In this document: piece by piece, positions 13,758-18,286 of the stretch
Layout: each line of letters starts with the position of its first letter
Numbering within the stretch: the stretch's first letter is position 1
Assembly (NCBI GenBank): GCA_964614695.1
Contig: CAZTMB010000055.1
Span: forward strand, 1-18,286
Reading direction: 5' to 3'
DNA length: 18,286 nucleotides
Source of the DNA: VGXO01 sp964614695
Lineage (GTDB): Bacteria; Planctomycetota; Phycisphaerae; Phycisphaerales; SM1A02
The notes under the pieces: model-generated
Seen by the model: the letters and a program-made list of their open reading frames with translations, nothing else
Databases searched by the model: none
Told to the model about the DNA's origin: nothing
Position numbers and translations under genes: made by a program

Positions 13758-16358
13758 ATGTCGATCACGGCATCCGCGACCTCGAACGCACTGGGTGGAT
13801 CTCGACGCATCTTCGGATCGCGGCGCTTCGTGGCGAGCCTTGTTCCTCTCGCAATCGCCGCGACCTCGCTCGGCGCCGGATGCCCGGCCGATCTCGACCA
13901 TGACGGCGAGATCACCGGCGCCGACCTCACGATTCTGCTTGCCGCATGGGGGCCGTGCCCGGCGACGGGAGAGTGCGCCGCGGACTTCGACCGTGACGGC
14001 GTGGTCTCCGGTGCCGATCTGGCCATCATGCTCGCTGCATGGGGCGCGTGCCCCACCGCTTGCGCGAGCGGCTTCGAGTGGGAGCCCTTCGGCACGGTCG
14101 CGCCGCTCGATCCGACCGCCGGCATTCTCGGCGTCCTCGCCTTCGAGGTCTTCGACGACGGCACCGGACCCGCGCTCTATGCCGGCGGCTCCTTCCGCTT
14201 CGCGGGCGGCGTCGCGGCGCGATCGATCGCCCGCTGGGATGGCACCGCATGGTCGCCGGTCGGCGCGGGGCTCGAGGGCACGGTCGCGGCGCTCGAGGTC
14301 TTCGACGATGGCAGCGGTCCGGCGCTCTTCGCGGGCGGACTCTTCGCGACCTCGCCGGATGGTCCCTTCGTCGCGCTGGCGAAGTGGGATGGCAGCGCCT
14401 GGAGCCTGGTGCCCGGCGCGAGCGACGGCTCCTTCGGCTCGATCTCCTCGCTGGCGGTCTTCGATGGCGGCAGCGGCGCAGCGCTCCACGCCTGCGGCTC
14501 CTTCGCGTCCCTCGGCGGCATCGCCGGTACCCGTGGCATCGCCCGCTGGGACGGCTCGACGTGGTCCTCGGTCGGCGGCGGGACTGCCACCGGCTCGCCG
14601 CAGGTGCTCCACGTGCACGACGATGGAAGCGGTCCCTCGCTCTACCTCGGCGGGACGGCGGTCGGCGTTCCCGGCGTCGCGGCGCGACCGCTCCTCCGTT
14701 GGAGCGGCTCGGCGTGGTCGAGCGTCTGTCCCATCGGTCCGGGCGCCTGTCTCTCGGGGGGCTGGGGAGGCGGCACCACCTCGGTCTGGGCGCTGGCGTC
14801 GGCGTTCGATCCTGTGTCCGGTGCGCCGCGGCTCATCGCGGCCGGCGGATTCACCATCCCCGGTCCCGGGATCGCGTTGTGGGATGGCTCGACATGGAGC
14901 GTCCCGAGTTCGCAACCGCTCCTCGGCTGGACCCGCACGGCGGTGGCGACCTACCCCGGATCCTCCGTCGGCGACCTCGTGCTCGCTGGTCCGATGTCCT
15001 TCACGACGCCCGAGCTCTACCAAGGCGTCGCGCGGCTGAGCGGCCAGAGCTGGGCACCGATGAACGAGGGACTCGGGCTGCCGACCTCGATCTTCGGAGG
15101 CTTCGACTCGTACCCGATGCCCTTCGCGTTCATCCGTCACGACGACGGCTCGGGCTCCGGCGAGCGCCTCTTCGCGGGCGGTTCCTTCCTGCTCGCCGAC
15201 CGCACGACCTGCCTCGGCGTCGCGGCGTGGAATGGCTCGTCGTGGACGCCCATCGGCAGCGGCTTCTCGAACGGCACCGGCGGACTCTTCCCCGCGAACG
15301 CCCAGGCGCTCGCCGCGACCGAGTCGAAGTCGCTGCCTGCTCTCGTCGCCGCGGGCGCGTTTGTCACGATCGAGGAGGAGCCGATCGCCTATCTCGCGGG
15401 CTTCGACGGGAACTCGTGGTCGCCGATCGGCGGCGGCACGAACGACACGGTCTCGGCGATGCTCGTCCACGACGACGGAAGCGGTGCGTCGCTGATCGTC
15501 GGCGGGGCGTTCACGCGGGCGGGCGGGATCGCCGCGAACTCGGTCGCACGATGGGACGGCACGACCTGGTCCGCCTATGGCGATGGCATCGAGGGACGCG
15601 TGCTGACGCTTGCGATGTTCGATGACGGCACCGGAACGGCCCTCTACGCGGGCGGCTTCTTCACGAGTGCGGAGGGCTCGAGCGTCTCGAGCCTGGCGCG
15701 ATGGCGGAACGGCCAGTGGGAGCCGATGCCGACCGAGCTCGTCATCCAGAGCGGCGCCTCGGTCTACGCGCCCTTCATCCATGCCCTCGAAGTCTTCGAC
15801 GACGGCTCGGGACCGGCGCTCTACGTCGGCGGCACCTTCAACCGCGCGGGCGCCCTGCCCGTCGAGGGGATCGCCGCGTGGCGAGATGGCGCGTGGTCGG
15901 CGGTCGGCACGATCGATTCGGCGAATCCGCCCTCGGTTCGGACCCTCGCAGTCTTCGACGACGGCTCGGGTCCGGCGCTCTTCGCGGGCGGCGACTTCAC
16001 CTCCCTCGGGGGCGTCCCGCTCGAGCGGCTCGCGAAGTGGCAGGCGGGCGCTTGGACGCAGGTCGGCGGCGGCGCGTCCGCGGTGGTGCTTGCCCTCGAG
16101 CCGGTCGATCTCGGCGACGGGCCACGCCTCGCGGTGGGCGGCTCCTTCAATGGCACGCCCGCGTCGCGAATCGCCCTCTGGGATGGAAGCTCCTGGTCCT
16201 CGCTCGACCTCGGGACCAACGGCAACGTGACTTCGATCGTCTCGATCGCCTCTCCGGGCGATGCCACGCTCGGCACCCTCGTTGCGGGCGGCTACTTCTC
16301 GAGCGCAAGCGGCGAGCCATCCCGGGGCCTTGGCTTCTGGGAGTGCCAGGACGAGTAG
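13758..16358 (+). CDS. Secreted 13-repeat protein with N-terminal dockerin-like pair, 866 aa
   Basis: A large exported protein of unknown function. A basic N-terminus and the hydrophobic stretch at about 24-40 make a signal peptide ending near G-A-G-C; Cys42 might be lipidated, but the lipobox is poor. Two dockerin type I-like loops follow at once (44-65 and 75-95): D-L-D-H-D-G-E-I-T-G-A-D-L and D-F-D-R-D-G-V-V-S-G-A-D-L, each ending L-A-A-W-G. The rest is about 13 repeats of 45-65 residues. The common form is V-F-D-D-G-S-G-P-A-L-[YF]-A-G-G-x-F, then A-R-W-D-G-x-x-W-S-x-V-G, with W-x-G-x-x-W-like cores near 160, 210, 264, 315, 375, 427, 491, 550, 599, 649, 708, 761 and 808. This suggests beta-propellers or another all-beta fold. 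A half unit closes the protein (F-W-E-C at 860). The start at 13758 has GGAG 6 nt upstream and sets up the signal peptide. It appears monocistronic. Confidence 0.88.
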   Translation: MSITASATSNALGGSRRIFGSRRFVASLVPLAIAATSLGAGCPADLDHDGEITGADLTILLAAWGPCPATGECAADFDRDGVVSGADLAIMLAAWGACPTACASGFEWEPFGTVAPLDPTAGILGVLAFEVFDDGTGPALYAGGSFRFAGGVAARSIARWDGTAWSPVGAGLEGTVAALEVFDDGSGPALFAGGLFATSPDGPFVALAKWDGSAWSLVPGASDGSFGSISSLAVFDGGSGAALHACGSFASLGGIAGTRGIARWDGSTWSSVGGGTATGSPQVLHVHDDGSGPSLYLGGTAVGVPGVAARPLLRWSGSAWSSVCPIGPGACLSGGWGGGTTSVWALASAFDPVSGAPRLIAAGGFTIPGPGIALWDGSTWSVPSSQPLLGWTRTAVATYPGSSVGDLVLAGPMSFTTPELYQGVARLSGQSWAPMNEGLGLPTSIFGGFDSYPMPFAFIRHDDGSGSGERLFAGGSFLLADRTTCLGVAAWNGSSWTPIGSGFSNGTGGLFPANAQALAATESKSLPALVAAGAFVTIEEEPIAYLAGFDGNSWSPIGGGTNDTVSAMLVHDDGSGASLIVGGAFTRAGGIAANSVARWDGTTWSAYGDGIEGRVLTLAMFDDGTGTALYAGGFFTSAEGSSVSSLARWRNGQWEPMPTELVIQSGASVYAPFIHALEVFDDGSGPALYVGGTFNRAGALPVEGIAAWRDGAWSAVGTIDSANPPSVRTLAVFDDGSGPALFAGGDFTSLGGVPLERLAKWQAGAWTQVGGGASAVVLALEPVDLGDGPRLAVGGSFNGTPASRIALWDGSSWSSLDLGTNGNVTSIVSIASPGDATLGTLVAGGYFSSASGEPSRGLGFWECQDE

Positions 16359-16364
16359 CCGCTC

Positions 16365-16378
16365 GCACGGAGGCGTGC
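16365..16378 (+). terminator. Short hairpin just after the large repeat protein
   Basis: GCACG and CGTGC pair around GAGG, 6 nt after the stop codon. The stem is short and no T-run follows. Confidence 0.3.
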
Positions 16379-16402
16379 TGTCGCAGTCACGTCGACCCCT
16401 CA

Positions 16403-16420
16403 CGGCGGATTCACCCGCCG
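16403..16420 (+). terminator. Second hairpin after the large repeat protein
   Basis: CGGCGG and CCGCCG pair around ATTCAC. With the hairpin at 16365 it may form a tandem terminator. The rest of the 317-nt gap up to the IDH gene holds no visible gene; a TACCCT box at 16616-16621 is a weak -10 candidate for IDH. Confidence 0.35.
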
Positions 16421-16675
16421 CGTCGCATGTGAAGTCGTGGCGAAGGCTGGGGTCTCGCGGCGCTCCCCCGTCGAGGTCGGTTCCCCGCGCGATCCCATCC
16501 ATCGCCGGCGAACGAGGTCTTGAACGGCGGCGTCCTTCACCGGCCCGTGCGCCCTTCAGTCGCCCTCGCGACCTGCCGATAACCGACGGCGGTCGATTCC
16601 ACGACCTCGCGCCCCTACCCTCCCGACCCTTCGCGACCGATGCGTCGCCGTTCCGAGTTCTCGCCGAGCCCACGC

Positions 16676-18166
16676 ATGTCATCCGCCACCAAGCTGCCCA
16701 TCGCCCTCGCCGCCGGAGACGGCATCGGTCCCGAGATCATGGACGCGGTCCTCGCGGTCTTCCGCGCCGCGGGCGTCCTCGACCATGTCGAGTTCATCGA
16801 CGCGCCGATGGGCGAGCGGGTCTTCGCGAGCGGCAACTCCTCGGGCATCTCCGACGAGGCGATCGAGGCGATCGAGCGAACGGGTCTCCTCTTCAAGGGC
16901 CCGATGGGCACGCCGATCGGCGGCGGCGGCAAGTCGATCAACGTGACGCTCCGCAAGAAGTTCTCCGCCTTCGCGAACCTGCGGCACTTCCAGTCGCTGC
17001 CCGGCGTCGAGACGGTCTTCTCGAAGGCGGGCGTGCCGGTCGACTTCTACGTGGTCCGCGAGAACATCGAGGACACCTACGGCGGCATCGAGCATCGCCT
17101 CACCAACGACGTCGTCGAGTGCAAGCGGCTGATCTCGGCGCCAGGCTGCGACCAGGTCCATCGCTTCGCCTTCGAGACCGCGGCGCGGCTCGGCATCACC
17201 AAGGTCACCTGTTCGCACAAGGCGAACATCATGAAGATGACCGACGGGCTCTTCCTCGAGCGGTTCCGCCACGTCGCGGCGGATCATCCCTCGATCGAGA
17301 CGCACGACGTCATCATCGACGCGCTCTGCATGAACCTCGTGCTGCGTCCCGACGCCTACCAGATGATCGTGCTGCCGAATCTTCAGGGCGACATCGTGAG
17401 CGATCTCGCCGCGGGCCTCGTGGGCGGACTCGGCTTCGCACCCTCGGCGAACATCGGCGAGGGCGTCGCGATCTTCGAGGCGGTGCACGGCACGGCACCC
17501 GACATCGCGGGCAAGGGCGTCGCGAATCCGACTTCGCTCCTGCTCTCGGGCCTCATCATGCTTCGCCACATCGGCCTCGCGAAGCAGGCGGCGATCATCA
17601 ACAACGCGCTGCTCGCGACGCTCGAGGACGGCATCCACACCGGCGACGTCAAGGGCGACAAGCCGCCGGTCCGGACGATGGAGTTCGCCGAGGCGATCGC
17701 CGCGAACCTCGGCCGCATGCCAACCTCCTGCCCGCCGCGCGTGGTCGGCACCCACGACACCGTGAAGCACGCCGCGCCGCCGCGGCCGTCGAGCTACCGC
17801 CTCCGCCGCACCTTCGAGCAGGTGACGAGCCACGTCTGCGGCGCGGACCTCTACATCGGCACGACGCTTCCGCCCTTCGAACTGGCCGCGAAGCTGCAGG
17901 CGATCTGCGAGAGCGGCCCCTTCAAGCTCACGCTCATCTCGAACCGCGGCACCCAGGTCTGGCCGTCCGGATCGGTCTACACCGAGGTCGTCGACTACTA
18001 CCGCGCCCGCTTCGAGCTGAAGGACTCCGCGATGCTCGGCCGCCTCGGCCAGATGCCGACGGTGAAGCTCCTCGAGAAGGTCGCGGAGAAGTTCGAGGTG
18101 ACCGACTTCCAGCCGCTCAAGATCTACGACGGCAAGCCGGGCTTCTCGCTCGCGCAGGGCCAATGA
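16676..18166 (+). CDS. icd: Isocitrate dehydrogenase, long Thermus type, predicted NAD+-dependent, 496 aa
   Basis: Oxidative decarboxylation of isocitrate to 2-oxoglutarate in the TCA cycle. Family motifs are clear. A-G-D-G-I-G-P-E is at 13-20 and the substrate loop K-S-I-N-V-T-L-R at 86-93. V-V-R-E-N-I-E-D-T-Y at 126-135 holds the substrate arginine and tyrosine. Lys182 lies in H-K-A-N-I-M-K, and the metal-binding aspartates are Asp215, Asp239 and Asp243. The last 150 or so residues match the C-terminal extension I recall from Thermus thermophilus IDH (I-S-N-R-G-T-Q-V-W-P, then D-G-K-P-G-F), and the length equals that enzyme's 496. The nucleotide motif reads H-G-T-A-P-D276-I277-A-G. NADP enzymes have Lys-Tyr there and NAD enzymes Asp-Ile, so NAD+ is predicted. 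An in-frame ATG at 16640 would add 12 basic residues; neither start has a good ribosome site. The alpha/beta hydrolase gene follows after 37 nt. Confidence 0.95.
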   Translation: MSSATKLPIALAAGDGIGPEIMDAVLAVFRAAGVLDHVEFIDAPMGERVFASGNSSGISDEAIEAIERTGLLFKGPMGTPIGGGGKSINVTLRKKFSAFANLRHFQSLPGVETVFSKAGVPVDFYVVRENIEDTYGGIEHRLTNDVVECKRLISAPGCDQVHRFAFETAARLGITKVTCSHKANIMKMTDGLFLERFRHVAADHPSIETHDVIIDALCMNLVLRPDAYQMIVLPNLQGDIVSDLAAGLVGGLGFAPSANIGEGVAIFEAVHGTAPDIAGKGVANPTSLLLSGLIMLRHIGLAKQAAIINNALLATLEDGIHTGDVKGDKPPVRTMEFAEAIAANLGRMPTSCPPRVVGTHDTVKHAAPPRPSSYRLRRTFEQVTSHVCGADLYIGTTLPPFELAAKLQAICESGPFKLTLISNRGTQVWPSGSVYTEVVDYYRARFELKDSAMLGRLGQMPTVKLLEKVAEKFEVTDFQPLKIYDGKPGFSLAQGQ

Positions 18167-18203
18167 CCGCTCGGGCCGTCCGCCGCGTCGCCGTCGAGTC
18201 TCG

Positions 18204-18286
18204 ATGCCGCCCGACCTCGTGAAGACCTCGATCGTCCTGCTCCCCGGTCTCGGCGCGAACGAGCGCCTCTTCGCCCCGCAGCTCGA
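18204..18286 (+). CDS. Start of an alpha/beta hydrolase (cut by the right edge)
   Basis: Only 27 codons are visible. After a short polar start come I-V-L-L-P-G-L-G-A-N-E-R-L-F-A-P-Q-L. The strand followed by a [HP]-G-x-G-A-x-x-x-x-F loop is the oxyanion-hole region at the N-terminus of many small alpha/beta hydrolases and esterases. The catalytic Ser, Asp and His would lie beyond the window. The ATG at 18204 has GAG 5 nt upstream; a GTG six codons in is an alternative. It sits 37 nt after the IDH stop on the same strand, so it may be co-transcribed with it. Confidence 0.6.
   Translation, partial: MPPDLVKTSIVLLPGLGANERLFAPQL

Noticed and set aside
16640..16675. Upstream ATG start for isocitrate dehydrogenase
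   Set aside because: It adds 12 Arg/Ser/Pro-rich residues with no ribosome site. Starting at 16676 gives the length I recall for the Thermus enzyme. It remains possible.
13455..16682. 1075-codon minus-strand frame opposite the large repeat protein
   Set aside because: It is Arg/Glu/Ala-rich low complexity mirroring the plus-strand repeats. It has no motif, signal or ribosome site.

Overview
The window is a GC-rich stretch (about two thirds G+C by eye) from a bacterium that I place in the Planctomycetota, most likely class Phycisphaerae. The evidence is inferential. Two secreted proteins carry paired dockerin-like calcium loops of the form D-x-[ND]-x-D-G-x-[IV]-x-G-A-D-L-x-I-x-L-x-x-W, one of them with long runs of a W-D-G-x-x-W repeat. 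There is also a DUF2617-like protein of planctomycete type, and few genes share one strand over long distances. I see no insertion sequence, integrase, tRNA, CRISPR array or phage gene, so this looks like ordinary chromosome with a few poorly described genes.

Layout. Positions 1-2195 (minus strand) hold a likely operon read right to left: a DUF2617-like protein, a ten-TM EamA/DMT transporter, and the first 154 codons of a family 4 uracil-DNA glycosylase, which overlaps the transporter by 14 nt and runs off the left edge. Positions 2414-2810 (minus) are the RNase P RNA gene, with a terminator and a -10 box. Positions 2938-3468 (minus) encode a small exported protein made of six 18-19-residue W-E-G repeats. 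Positions 3525-3842 (minus) are rplU (L21) with a clear promoter, flanked by two similar GC hairpins and without rpmA beside it.

On the plus strand, 4190-5617 encodes a secreted protein with a C-terminal dockerin-like pair, and 5833-6390 a SYLF/Ysc84-domain lipoprotein. Positions 6525-12549 are a compact three-gene RND efflux operon (outer-membrane factor lipoprotein, periplasmic adaptor, AcrB-type pump) with 4-nt overlaps at both junctions and an apparently leaderless first gene. Then come a YjbQ/UPF0047 protein (12798-13217), a 540-nt gene-poor gap, a large secreted protein with 13 W-x-G-x-x-W repeats and an N-terminal dockerin-like pair (13758-16358), an isocitrate dehydrogenase of the long Thermus type whose cofactor motif predicts NAD+ use (16676-18166), and the start of an alpha/beta hydrolase at the right edge.

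How the genes work together. The only clear multi-gene machine is the tripartite efflux pump. rnpB and rplU are housekeeping genes, and IDH feeds the TCA cycle. The less familiar part is the set of secreted repeat proteins: two share a dockerin-like module placed at opposite ends, and a third, unrelated, is built of W-E-G repeats. All family calls come from reading the sequence and from memory of the families; no database search was run.
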